From: an uncultured Oscillibacter sp.
Lineage (GTDB): Bacteria > Bacillota > Clostridia > Oscillospirales > Oscillospiraceae
Length of the DNA stretch: 45,116 nucleotides
Reading direction: 5' to 3'
NCBI GenBank assembly: GCA_905234565.1
Contig: CAJOHW010000034.1
Location: 1-45,116, forward strand
Position numbers and translations under genes: made by a program. Below the pieces are notes generated by a model. The model saw only the letters and a program-made list of their open reading frames with translations. It was not told the DNA's origin and did not search any database. Below, piece after piece: positions 16,167-24,550 of the stretch. Within the stretch, counting starts at the first letter, position 1; each line of letters opens with the position of its first letter.

Positions 16167-17394
16167 ATGAGTGAACTGAAAGGGGCCTGTATCATCGGCC
16201 AGTCCGGCGGCCCGACTTCCGTCATCAACGCCAGCGCCTACGGCGTGATCGACACCGCTCTGAAGAATCCCAGCATCACCCGGGTGTTCGGCGCGGAGCA
16301 CGGCATCAAGGGCGTCCTGAACGACCGCCTGTTCGACATGAGCCAGGAGGATCCCAAGGAACTGGAACTGCTGAAGTACACGCCCTCCTCCGCCCTGGGC
16401 TCCTGCCGCTACAAGATCGCCGATCCCGACGTGGACGACACGGACTACAAGCGGATCCTGGAGATCTTCAAGAAGTACGACGTGCGCTACTTCTTCTACA
16501 ACGGCGGCAACGACTCCATGGACACCTGCAACAAGATCTCCAAGTATATGCAGAAGGTGGGCTATGAGTGCCGGGTCATGGGCGTGCCCAAGACCATCGA
16601 CAACGACCTCTTCGGCACGGACCACTGCCCGGGCTTTGCCTCCGCCGCCAAGTATATTGCCACATCCTGCATGGAAGTCTACAAGGACGCCCGGGTGTAT
16701 GACACGGGCCTGGTGGCCATCGTGGAGATCATGGGCCGTCATGCCGGCTGGCTGACTGCCGCCGCCGCCCTGGCCAGCGCCAAGGGCTGCGGACCGGACC
16801 TCATCTATGTCCCCGAGGTGGACTTTGAGATGGACAAGTTCCTGGCGGACGTGGAGCGGATCTACAAGGCCAACAAGAACTGCATGGTGGCCGTGTCCGA
16901 GGGCATCCACTATGCCGACGGCTCTTTTGTCTCCGAGGCCAAGACCTCCGCCACCGAATGCCCAGCTGGGTGGTTTGGCCGCCATGCTGGCCAACATCGT
17001 CAAGGAGCGCACCGGGGCCAAGGTCCGGGGCATTGAGCTGAGCCTGCTGCAGCGCTGCGGCGCGCACCTGGCCTCCAAGACCGACATTGAGGAGAGCTAC
17101 GCCTCCGGCAAGGCCGCCGTGGAGAACGCCGTGGCCGGCATCACGGACAAGATGGTGGGCTTCGAGTGCACCCGGGAGGGCGGCAAGTACACCTGCCAGA
17201 CCAAGCTCCTGAACCTGACGGATGTTGCCAACACGGAGAAGAAGGTCCCCCTGGAGTGGATCAACAAGGACCACAACGGCATCGAGCAGGGCTTCATCGA
17301 CTACGCCCTGCCCCTGATCCAGGGCGAGCCGGATCTCCCCAAGGAGGACTCCCTGCCCCGGTTCGCCAAGCTCAAGAAGGTGCTGGCGAAGTAA
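16167..17394 (+). pseudogene. pfp: 6-phosphofructokinase, probably PPi-dependent, frameshifted
   Basis: Phosphorylates fructose 6-phosphate in glycolysis. The first part (from 16167) has GQSGGPTSVINASAYG, FFYNGGNDSMDT, PKTIDND and IMGRHAGWL; GGND in place of the ATP-type GGDG suggests pyrophosphate use. Reading frame is lost near 16957: the sequence goes from ...KTSAT straight into AQLGGLAAMLANIVKE in another frame (to 17394). Relatives have a D-x-F-G-H stretch here. Removal of 11 bases explains both the missing residues and the shift, and restoring them gives about 412 residues, the family length. Either a real lesion or a sequence error; an otherwise well-kept coding pattern favours a recent event or artefact. 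Confidence 0.85.
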
Positions 17395-17436
17395 GAGGGC
17401 CGATCCAACAAGATCAGGCGCAAAAAAGCGCACAGG

Positions 17437-17467
17437 CGGCGGGAAGGGCAACCTTCCCGCCGTTTTT
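17437..17467 (+). terminator. Intrinsic terminator of pfp
   Basis: An 11-bp perfect stem (17437-17447 with 17452-17462), loop GCAA, followed by TTTTT. Confidence 0.88.
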
Positions 17468-17498
17468 AGCGGACGTTTCCGGAAAGCGTTTTTCCCGG

Positions 17499-17527
17499 TT
17501 GTTTTTTTCCGGGGGATATGGTATGAT
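17499..17527 (+). promoter_or_regulatory. Promoter of the P-loop protein gene
   Basis: TTGTTT (17499-17504), 17 bases, TATGAT (17522-17527), about 50 bases before the ATG at 17578. Confidence 0.6.
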
Positions 17528-17577
17528 AGAAGGAGAATCCCCCTATGGGAAATTTTCTTGGACAGGAGTGATGTGCC

Positions 17578-17988
17578 ATGGTCAGGCTGATTATGGGTGG
17601 AAAAGGCGAGGGAAAGACGAAACAGCTCATCGAAATGCTCAATCAAGCGGCCAAGGACGAGCCCGGCAACGTGGTCTGCATTGAGGCGGACCGGAATATG
17701 ACCTTTGACATCCATTACCAGATCCGTCTCATCGACGCCCAGGAGTTCCAGCTGAAGAACTACGACCTGTTCCGGGGCTTCCTCAGCGGGCTGTACGCGG
17801 GCAATTACGATATTTCCCATATCTTCATCGACAACCTCTGCAAGATCGTAAACCGGGACGTGGACCAGGACACGGAGGCGTTTTTGTCCTGGCTGGATCT
17901 CTTTGGGGAGAACAACGGCGTGAAGTTCACCGTCACCATCAGCGCGGACCGCTCCGCCGCCACCCCGGGCATGATCCGCTATCTCTAA
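17578..17988 (+). CDS. Small P-loop NTPase-like protein of unknown role
   Basis: A 136-residue protein that starts straight into a Walker A loop, GGKGEGKT (7-14), followed by a helix, a strand VVCIEADRN and a possible Walker B HIFIDN (Asp85). It ends soon after VKFTVTISADRS. It is too short for a whole motor ATPase and lacks other domains. Such proteins may be loosely annotated as twitching-motility/PilT-like, but no pilus genes are near. GGAGTG lies eight bases before the ATG. It has its own promoter and may be read through into the crotonase gene 66 bases on. Function unknown; a nucleotide-binding accessory protein is all I can support. Confidence 0.7.
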   Translation: MVRLIMGGKGEGKTKQLIEMLNQAAKDEPGNVVCIEADRNMTFDIHYQIRLIDAQEFQLKNYDLFRGFLSGLYAGNYDISHIFIDNLCKIVNRDVDQDTEAFLSWLDLFGENNGVKFTVTISADRSAATPGMIRYL

Positions 17989-18054
17989 GAGGGCGTCCCG
18001 TTCTCATAAAATTACAATAAAGCACACAAAGCACACAATAAAGGAGGAGATCCA

Positions 18055-18855
18055 ATGTATCAGACCATCCGCTACGAGAAAAACGAGAACATCGGCATCC
18101 TGACCATCAACCGCCCCCAGGCATTGAACGCCCTGAACGCAGAAGTGGTGGGGGATCTGGAACGGGTGCTGGATGATATCGAGCACGACAGTGCCCTCCG
18201 GGTCCTGATCGTCACCGGGGAGGGCCGCTCCTTTGTGGGCGGGGCGGACATCGGGGAGATGTGCCCCATGAACCTCAGCGAGGGCCGTGCCTGGGGACGC
18301 CGGGGCAGCGCGGTCATGCGGCGGATCGAGAAGCTGGAAATCCCCACCATCGCGGCGGTGAACGGCTTTGCCCTGGGCGGGGGCTGTGAGCTGGCCATGT
18401 CCTGCGACATCATCCTGGCGGCGTCCCCCAACGCGGAGGGCAAGGGCGGGGCCAGGTTCGGCCAGCCGGAAGTGGGTCTGGGCATTACCCCGGGCTTCTC
18501 CGGCACCCAGCGTCTGCCCCGGCGGGTCGGGGCCGCCAAGGCCAAGGAGCTGATCTTCTCCGGAAAGATGATCGATGCCTTTGAGGCCAAGCAGATCGGC
18601 CTGGTGAATGAGATCTATGCCCCGGACAAGCTCATGGAGGGGGCTCTTGCCATGGCCCAGTCCTTCGCGGCCAACGCCCCCATCGCCGTGAAGTACTCCA
18701 AAGCCTGTATCGACCGGGGACTGCAAATGGACATTGACGACGGCGTGGCCCTGGAAAACGAGTTCTTCGCCATGTGCTTTGCCACGGAGGACCAGAAAGA
18801 GGGCATGGGCGCGTTTTTGGAGAAGCGGAAGGACAAGCACTTCCAGAACCGGTAA
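18055..18855 (+). CDS. crt: Enoyl-CoA hydratase/3-hydroxybutyryl-CoA dehydratase (crotonase)
   Basis: A 266-residue crotonase-fold enzyme that hydrates or dehydrates acyl-CoA. The oxyanion-hole segments GGADIGEM (62-69) and ALGGGCEL (106-113) are intact, and the two catalytic glutamates are present: Glu112 in GGGCELAM and Glu139 in FGQPEVGLG. In Clostridia this family makes crotonyl-CoA in the butyrate route. The other butyrate genes (thl, hbd, bcd-etf) are not in the window, so the exact pathway is inferred. A strong AAAGGAGG precedes the ATG, and twin AAGCACACAA repeats lie just upstream. A terminator follows. Confidence 0.88.
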   Translation: MYQTIRYEKNENIGILTINRPQALNALNAEVVGDLERVLDDIEHDSALRVLIVTGEGRSFVGGADIGEMCPMNLSEGRAWGRRGSAVMRRIEKLEIPTIAAVNGFALGGGCELAMSCDIILAASPNAEGKGGARFGQPEVGLGITPGFSGTQRLPRRVGAAKAKELIFSGKMIDAFEAKQIGLVNEIYAPDKLMEGALAMAQSFAANAPIAVKYSKACIDRGLQMDIDDGVALENEFFAMCFATEDQKEGMGAFLEKRKDKHFQNR

Positions 18856-18886
18856 TCCGGAGATCCAAGTCCATAAGCGAGGAGAG

Positions 18887-18921
18887 ACAGGGAAGCGGTC
18901 CGCCGCTTCCCTGTGCTTTTT
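18887..18921 (+). terminator. Intrinsic terminator of crt
   Basis: A perfect 12-bp stem (18887-18898 with 18903-18914), loop TCCG, then GCTTTTTA. Confidence 0.9.
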
Positions 18922-18979
18922 ATGGTTTTGACGCGCCCGGTTTCGGTCCGATGGATATACTATACGGGGAGGGATGAGG

Positions 18980-19591
18980 ATGAAAAAGCGGATTTGGATT
19001 GCGGGGGACCCGGGGAAGTTTTTCCGGTACGCCCGGGCGGTGGAGGCCGCGGGAGGGACCCCTTGCTTCTCCGGCGGACCGTGGAGTTTGGAGGACTGTG
19101 ACGGCCTGATCCTGCCCGGAGGCGGGGACGTGGAGCCCTGGCGCTATGGGCAGGAGAACACCGCTTCCCGGAACCTGGACCCGGCGCGGGACCGGGAGGA
19201 CATGGAACTGTTGGAGAAGTTCACGGCGCTGGGAAAACCGGTACTGGGGATCTGCCGGGGGATGCAGGTGGTGAACGTGTTTTTCGGCGGGACGCTGATC
19301 CAGGATCTCCCGGGACACAATCAGATCAATGGAAAGGATCGGCTTCATCCGGTCCGCACGGCGGCGGGACCCTTCCGGGACCTCTGGGGGGAACACTGTC
19401 AGGTGAACAGCGCCCACCATCAGGCGGCGGACCGCCTGGGCGGGGAATTGGAGGCGGTCCAGTGGGCATCGGACGGCGTGGTGGAGGCGGTGTGCCACCG
19501 GCGTCTCCCGGTGTGGGGGGTCCAGTGGCACCCGGAGCGGCTGGGAGGCTTTGCGGGGGAGGACCTGTTCCGGGCCTTTCTCCGCCTGTGA
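18980..19591 (+). CDS. Class-I glutamine amidotransferase-like hydrolase (gamma-glutamyl-GABA hydrolase family)
   Basis: A 203-residue C26-type peptidase. LILPGGGDVEPW is the family's oxyanion loop, GICRGMQVVNVFFGG carries the nucleophile Cys (about residue 92), and VQWHPE supplies the catalytic His and Glu. DLPGH and NSAHHQ are typical of PuuD-like enzymes, which cleave gamma-glutamyl amides such as gamma-glutamyl-GABA in polyamine breakdown. The protein is shorter than PuuD (about 250). I take the ATG at 18980, six to seven bases after GGGAGGG, over the one at 18974. No puu genes are nearby, so the substrate is open. Confidence 0.85.
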   Translation: MKKRIWIAGDPGKFFRYARAVEAAGGTPCFSGGPWSLEDCDGLILPGGGDVEPWRYGQENTASRNLDPARDREDMELLEKFTALGKPVLGICRGMQVVNVFFGGTLIQDLPGHNQINGKDRLHPVRTAAGPFRDLWGEHCQVNSAHHQAADRLGGELEAVQWASDGVVEAVCHRRLPVWGVQWHPERLGGFAGEDLFRAFLRL

Positions 19592-19700
19592 CGCCCCGGG
19601 ACGCCGGGAAAGAGGGGGATCCAGTAAAGTTTTTTTCGAGTACACGGTTGATTTTGTGAAAAATACACAAACTAACCCCGGTTTTTCCCTCATAGGGGGC

Positions 19701-19730
19701 TTGACGATCCCGGCCTGAAAGCGGTATAAT
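19701..19730 (+). promoter_or_regulatory. Promoter of the glycogen operon
   Basis: TTGACG (19701-19706), 18 bases, TATAAT (19725-19730). Transcription should begin near 19737, giving a leader of about 140 bases before glgB at 19880. An imperfect inverted repeat with TTGTG (19654-19658) and CACAA (19666-19670) lies upstream and could be an operator. Confidence 0.8.
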
Positions 19731-19879
19731 AGGGCTGGTTTTGTGTGGGGAGAATGGAAGAACGCGCCGCTTCCGTACCCGCGCAGGCGCAGGGGAGAGG
19801 AAAAGCCGGCTTTACGCGGAAGGCCGCCGCCATCATGCGCTTCACTTTCGCAAAGGCGCGCAGGAAAGGAGCAAGCACA

Positions 19880-21904
19880 ATGGAGAAAAGAAAGAACGAA
19901 CAGCAGCGGTTTCACGAGGGGATTCTGACCGATGGCTGGCGTTATTTCGGTGCGCATCCGGAGATGCGCGAAGGCGTGCGCGGCTGGCGGTTCCGGACCT
20001 GGGCCCCCCGCGCTTTGGGCGTTTCCGTAGTGGGGGAGTTTAACAACTGGAATGAGAACGCCAACCCCCTCCAGCGCAACGGCGAACTGTGGGAGGGGTT
20101 CATCCCCAGCCTGCAGCAGTACGACGTATATAAATTCGCGGTCCGGGGCAAAGACGGCCAGGTCCGGCTGAAGGCGGACCCCTACGGCTTCCACACGGAA
20201 ACCCGTCCCGCCACGGCCAGCAAACTCTACGACATCACCGGCTTCCCCTGGTCCGACGGAGCCTTCCGCAAGGCCCGCAAGCCCATTTATGAGGCCCCTC
20301 TGAACATCTACGAGGTGCACCTGGGCTCCTGGCGGCGGCGGGACAACGGGGACTTCATCGACTACCGGGATATGGCCCGGCAGCTGGCCCCCTATGTGCG
20401 GGAAATGGGCTATACAGCCATAGAACTGCTCCCCGTGACGGAGCATCCCCTGGACGACTCCTGGGGCTATCAGTGTACCGGCTACTACGCCCCCACCTCC
20501 CGGTACGGCACCCCCAAGGACTTCATGTGGTTCGTGAACCATATGCACGAAAACGGCATCCTGGTGATTCTGGACTGGGTCCCCTCCCACTTCTGCAAGG
20601 ACGCCCAGGGCCTCTACGAGTTCGACGGCACTCCCTGCTATGAGTACACCGATCCCAACAAATGGGAACACGCCAGCTGGGGCACCCGGGTGTTTGACTA
20701 TGGCCGTCCGGAGGTGTGCAGCTTCCTGTACTCCTCCGCCCGGTACTGGCTGGAGGAGTACCACGTGGACGGACTGCGGGTGGATGCCGTGGCCTCCATG
20801 CTGTATCTGGACTACGACCGCCAGGGCGGCGGCTGGACCCCCAACAAATACGGCGGAAACCACAATCTGGAGGCCATTAAGTTTTTGCAGGGCATGAACG
20901 CCGTGGCCTTCCAGACGGACCCCAGCGCGCTGATGATCGCGGAAGAATCCACCGCCTGGCCCAACGTGACGAAACCCCCGGCAGCGGGAGACGAGGAGAG
21001 CGACGCCCTGGGCTTCAATCTCAAGTGGAACATGGGCTGGATGAACGATATGTGCCACTATTTGAAGCTGGACCCCTGGTTCCGCCAGGACCACCACAAG
21101 GACATCACCTTCTCCATGATGTACGCCTTTTCGGAGAACTACGTGCTGCCCATCTCCCACGACGAAGTGGTACACATGAAGGGCTCCGTGGTGGGGAAGA
21201 TGCCCGGGGACTATGAGAACCAGCTGCGCTGTACCCGGGGGTTCTACTCTTACCTCCTGGCCCATCCGGGCAAGAAACTGCTGTTCATGGGGGCGGAGAT
21301 CGGCCAGTGGAACGAGTGGCACTCCGACCGCCAGCTGGACTGGTACCTGCTGGAAAAGAACGAGTCCAGCCGCCAGCTCCACCAGTTCTTCAAGGACGCC
21401 AATGCCTTCTATAAAAAGACCAAAGAACTGTGGGAAGTGGACTTCAACTGGACGGGCTTTGAGTGGCTGGTGCCGGACGACAACCACAACAACGTGGTGG
21501 TGTTCCTGCGCAAGGACAAGAAGGGCAACGAGCTTCTCTGCGCCGTGAACTTCTCCCCCAACGACTACCCCAGCTACCGGGTGGGGGTGCCTCCCCGGAA
21601 GAAGTTCGTCCCGGTGTTTACCACGGACCTGCCGGAGTACGGCGGCAAGGGCTTCTACGACAAGGAAGAAGTCCCGGTTCTGGACGAGGAATCCCACGGG
21701 AAGGACGCCTCGATCCTCATCCGCATCCCGGCCTTTGGAGCGGTGTTCCTCCGGGGCGAGGGAGCCCTGCGCCGGAAAAAGCGCAAGGACGCGGGCATCC
21801 CCAAGGGCCCGAAAGCCGTGAAGGCCGGGGAGCCCCAGGCGGAGGCCCCGGAAGCTGAAAAGGAACCCGCCGCGCCGGTGAATAAGGCCGGAACGAAGCC
21901 GTAA
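19880..21904 (+). CDS. glgB: 1,4-alpha-glucan branching enzyme
   Basis: A 674-residue GH13 enzyme that cuts alpha-1,4 chains and rejoins them as alpha-1,6 branches. A carbohydrate-binding module 48 is at about 33-120 (FRTWAPRALGVSVVGEFNNWN). The catalytic barrel has LDWVPSHF, DGLRVDAVASM with nucleophile Asp302, MIAEEST with acid/base Glu355 and PISHDEVVH with His427 and Asp428. A basic then Ala/Glu/Pro-rich tail of about 48 residues is not part of the family core. The start at 19880 follows AAAGGAG; an in-frame ATG at 19745 is too close to the transcription start and adds 45 unlikely residues. First gene of glgB-C-D-A-P. Confidence 0.93.
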   Translation: MEKRKNEQQRFHEGILTDGWRYFGAHPEMREGVRGWRFRTWAPRALGVSVVGEFNNWNENANPLQRNGELWEGFIPSLQQYDVYKFAVRGKDGQVRLKADPYGFHTETRPATASKLYDITGFPWSDGAFRKARKPIYEAPLNIYEVHLGSWRRRDNGDFIDYRDMARQLAPYVREMGYTAIELLPVTEHPLDDSWGYQCTGYYAPTSRYGTPKDFMWFVNHMHENGILVILDWVPSHFCKDAQGLYEFDGTPCYEYTDPNKWEHASWGTRVFDYGRPEVCSFLYSSARYWLEEYHVDGLRVDAVASMLYLDYDRQGGGWTPNKYGGNHNLEAIKFLQGMNAVAFQTDPSALMIAEESTAWPNVTKPPAAGDEESDALGFNLKWNMGWMNDMCHYLKLDPWFRQDHHKDITFSMMYAFSENYVLPISHDEVVHMKGSVVGKMPGDYENQLRCTRGFYSYLLAHPGKKLLFMGAEIGQWNEWHSDRQLDWYLLEKNESSRQLHQFFKDANAFYKKTKELWEVDFNWTGFEWLVPDDNHNNVVVFLRKDKKGNELLCAVNFSPNDYPSYRVGVPPRKKFVPVFTTDLPEYGGKGFYDKEEVPVLDEESHGKDASILIRIPAFGAVFLRGEGALRRKKRKDAGIPKGPKAVKAGEPQAEAPEAEKEPAAPVNKAGTKP

Positions 21905-22000
21905 TTATTGCGCTCGCATTGCCGGGGCCTGACAGCGGCCAGGCTCCGGCGGAACGGACGCTTTAATGAAACAATAGGCAAAAAAGGAGCTGGAAAGAAC

Positions 22001-23191
22001 ATGAAAAAAGAGTGCATCGCCATGCTGCTGGCGGGCGGCCAGGGAAGCCGCCTGTACGTCCTCACCAGCAACGTGGCAAGCGGCAAGTACCGCATCATCG
22101 ACTTCCCCCTCTCCAACTGCACGAATTCCGGCATCGACACGGTAGGTGTCCTGACCCAGTACCGCCCGCTGGAGCTCAACAGCTATATCGGCAGCGGCCA
22201 GCCCTGGGATCTGGACGGCACCACCGGCGGTGTCCACATTCTGCCGCCCTACCAGACGGCCAGCGGAGCCTCCTGGTACAAGGGAACCGCCAACGCCATT
22301 TACCAGAACATCGGCTTCATCGACCTGTACGATCCGGACTATGTGGTGGTGCTGTCCGGCGACCACATCTACAAGCAGGACTACTCCGACATGGTGCGGG
22401 TCCACAAGGAGACCGGCGCGGTTTGCACCATCTCCGTCATGGAAGTGCCCTGGTCCGACGCGCCCCGCTTTGGCATCATGAGCGTGGACCAGAACGACAA
22501 CATCACGGAGTTTGCCGAGAAGCCCAAGCAGCCCAAGAGCAACCTGGCCTCCATGGGCATCTATGTGTTCTCCTGGAAGGTCATGCGCAAATACCTCATC
22601 GACGATGAGGCCAATCCCAACTCCGAAAACGACTTCGGCAAGAACATCATCCCCGCCATGCTGGGCAACAAGGAAAAGCTGGTGGCCTACCGGTTCAAGG
22701 GCTACTGGAAGGACGTGGGCACCCTGGAATCCCTGTGGGACGCCAACATGGATATGCTCTCCCAGAGCTCCGGCCTGGACGTGTCCGATGACGCCTGGCC
22801 CATCTATGCCCGATCCGTCAACGCGCCGCCCACCTTCCTGGACGCCCAGTCCAACGTGACCCACAGCGCCATCAACCGGGGCAGCGAGATCTACGGCACC
22901 GTGGAGAACTCTGTCCTCTCCGCCAACATCACCATCGGCAAGGGTGCCCGGGTGAGCTACTCGGTGCTTCTCCCCGGCGTTGTCGTGGAGGACGGTGCTG
23001 TGGTGGAATACGCCATTCTGGGCGAGGGTGCCCGGGTGGGAAAGAACTGCAAGGTAGGCGGACGGCCTGAGAGCACGGCGTCGGGCAAATGGGGCCTGTC
23101 GGTGCTGGCCCCGGCCTGCAGCCTGGACGAGGGGCGCACGGTGGCCCCCAATGTGATGCTGAACGAGAAAGGTGAGGAGGTGTCCCGATGA
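22001..23191 (+). CDS. glgC: Glucose-1-phosphate adenylyltransferase, with an internal deletion
   Basis: Makes ADP-glucose from ATP and glucose 1-phosphate, the committed step of glycogen synthesis. The 396-residue frame has [43 protein letters not shown] and [10 protein letters not shown], then a left-handed beta-helix from about 285. Between Ala26 and Gly28 the near-invariant KPAVxFG stretch is gone: the protein reads [12 protein letters not shown] where relatives have [18 protein letters not shown]. An 18-base in-frame deletion fits. That segment helps form the active and regulator site, so activity is doubtful. GlgD next door keeps its equivalent ([13 protein letters not shown]). The start at 22001 follows AAAAAGGAG. 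Confidence 0.92.
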   Translation: MKKECIAMLLAGGQGSRLYVLTSNVASGKYRIIDFPLSNCTNSGIDTVGVLTQYRPLELNSYIGSGQPWDLDGTTGGVHILPPYQTASGASWYKGTANAIYQNIGFIDLYDPDYVVVLSGDHIYKQDYSDMVRVHKETGAVCTISVMEVPWSDAPRFGIMSVDQNDNITEFAEKPKQPKSNLASMGIYVFSWKVMRKYLIDDEANPNSENDFGKNIIPAMLGNKEKLVAYRFKGYWKDVGTLESLWDANMDMLSQSSGLDVSDDAWPIYARSVNAPPTFLDAQSNVTHSAINRGSEIYGTVENSVLSANITIGKGARVSYSVLLPGVVVEDGAVVEYAILGEGARVGKNCKVGGRPESTASGKWGLSVLAPACSLDEGRTVAPNVMLNEKGEEVSR

Positions 23192-24300
23192 ACGGACTGC
23201 ACGGCATTATTTTTGCCAATGAGGAGCGGGCCGGCCTGCAGGAGCTGGTGGGACCCCGCTGTTCCGCTTCCATCCCCTTCGGGGGACGCTATCGTGCGGT
23301 AGACTTTGCCCTGTCCAACATGGTCAACGCGGGCATTACGGACGTGGGCTTGGTGACCCACGGCCAGTATCAGAGCCTGCTGGACCACGTGGGCACCGGC
23401 AAGGCCTGGGACCTGTCCCGCAAGCGGGGAGGCCTGAGCTTCCTGCCTCCCTTCAATGACAGCGGAAGCCGGGGCATTATGCCCTACCGGGGCAACGTCG
23501 AGGCCCTGGCCGCCGTCCGCTCCTATCTGGATACCATTCGTCAGGACCACGTGGTCCTGGCGGACGGGGACCTGGTGGCGAACCTGCCCATTACGGAGAT
23601 CTTTGAGGAGCACATGAAGACCGGCGCGGACATCACCGTGGTCTGCGGCAACGACAGCTTCGCCATTGACGACGGCACCTATTTCGAGATGGACGGCAGC
23701 CACCGCATCACGGAGGTGCTGGTGAAGATGCGCAATCCCCGGGGCTACCGGGGGCTGGACACCTTCATCCTCTCCACGAAGCTGCTGAAAGAGCTGGTGG
23801 ACGACTGCTCCGGCAAGGACCAGTACAGCTGGCGGCGGGCGGTGCTCCAGGCCCGGAAGGACACCCTGCATCTCCACGCCTACATCTGGAACGGCTTTGC
23901 CGCCCAGATCCGCTCCGTCCAGGAGTACTACGACCGGAGTATGCAGCTGCTGAACCCGGAGATCCGGGCGGACCTGTTCACCCCCAAGCGCCCCGTGCTG
24001 GCGAAATCCGCCGACAAGGCTTCCGCCTATGTGGGTCCCGAGGGCCACATCGGCAACTCCCTGGTGGCGGACGGCTGCCGCATTGAGGGCACCGTGGAGA
24101 ACTCCATCCTGTTCTCCGGCGTCACCGTGGAAGCGGGGGCCGTGGTGCAGGGGTGCATCCTGTTCCGGGATTCCGCCATCCGCAAGGACGCGGAGGTCAG
24201 CTACGTAATCGCGGACAAGAACGTGGAGATTTTGGAGCGCCGCCGCCTCATGGGTTACGCCACCCATCCCGTGGTGATCGCCAAGAACAGCAAGGTCTGA
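23188..24300 (+). CDS. glgD: Glucose-1-phosphate adenylyltransferase subunit GlgD
   Basis: A 370-residue paralogue of GlgC, found in Firmicutes as the second subunit of a GlgCD complex. The nucleotidyltransferase fold is kept ([33 protein letters not shown]), but the Gly-rich ATP loop LLAGGxGxRL of GlgC is replaced by [14 protein letters not shown], so it is probably a non-catalytic or regulatory partner. A beta-helix domain follows ([21 protein letters not shown]). It overlaps glgC by four bases (ATGA), fitting a fixed subunit ratio. Confidence 0.92.
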   Translation: MNGLHGIIFANEERAGLQELVGPRCSASIPFGGRYRAVDFALSNMVNAGITDVGLVTHGQYQSLLDHVGTGKAWDLSRKRGGLSFLPPFNDSGSRGIMPYRGNVEALAAVRSYLDTIRQDHVVLADGDLVANLPITEIFEEHMKTGADITVVCGNDSFAIDDGTYFEMDGSHRITEVLVKMRNPRGYRGLDTFILSTKLLKELVDDCSGKDQYSWRRAVLQARKDTLHLHAYIWNGFAAQIRSVQEYYDRSMQLLNPEIRADLFTPKRPVLAKSADKASAYVGPEGHIGNSLVADGCRIEGTVENSILFSGVTVEAGAVVQGCILFRDSAIRKDAEVSYVIADKNVEILERRRLMGYATHPVVIAKNSKV

Positions 24301-24317
24301 TCCTTTCCGCCTGAGGC

Positions 24318-24363
24318 GATTTGCCGGATTCCATGCCCCTGGCCCGGCAGGCAGCGGCAAATC
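24318..24363. repeat. Dispersed palindromic repeat, copy A
   Basis: GATTTGCCG (24318-24326) and CGGCAAATC (24355-24363) are perfect inverted ends. The core CTGGCCCGGCA closely matches the core CTGGCACGGCA of copies B and C. Confidence 0.7.
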
Positions 24364-24415
24364 TGACCGCGATTGGGTAGAAGGCTGGCGGCAAGCTGTT
24401 CTAAGATGAATCCTG

Positions 24416-24434
24416 TGATATGAATGTCATATCA
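24416..24434. promoter_or_regulatory. Perfect 19-base palindrome, candidate operator
   Basis: TGATATGA, ATG, TCATATCA: two perfect 8-base arms around three bases, about 115 bases upstream of glgA. The A+T-rich symmetry in G+C-rich DNA fits a dimeric repressor site. No cognate regulator is identified. Confidence 0.4.
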
Positions 24435-24550
24435 AAGCGCCTGAGCGTCCCCTCCTTCCCCTCTCCCGGACAGAGAGGGGAAGAAGGGGTTCGCGTGTCA
24501 AAGACCGGGCGTAGAAATCGAGGTAAAAAACCGGAAAGGAACGTGGATTT

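Larger units (their letters stand above)
24301..24550. other. Intergenic gap between glgD and glgA with three structured elements
   Basis: No ORF is supported in this 250-base gap. It holds a dispersed palindromic repeat (24318-24363), a perfect TGATATGA/TCATATCA palindrome (24416-24434) and a hairpin whose perfect 11-bp stem (24455-24465 with 24473-24483) lacks a T run. It breaks an otherwise tightly packed operon and may set a separate level for glgA-glgP. Confidence 0.6.

Noticed and set aside
19745-19879. Upstream in-frame start for glgB
   Set aside because: It lies only about 8 bases after the expected transcription start, lacks a ribosome site and adds residues before the CBM48 domain; 19880 has AAAGGAG.
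18920-21697. Antisense open frame of 925 codons opposite the amidotransferase and glgB
   Set aside because: Both sense genes have full catalytic motifs; the antisense product is low-complexity and spans unrelated genes and a promoter.
24455-24483. Terminator between glgD and glgA
   Set aside because: The stem is good but no T tract follows; kept only as a hairpin in the gap description.
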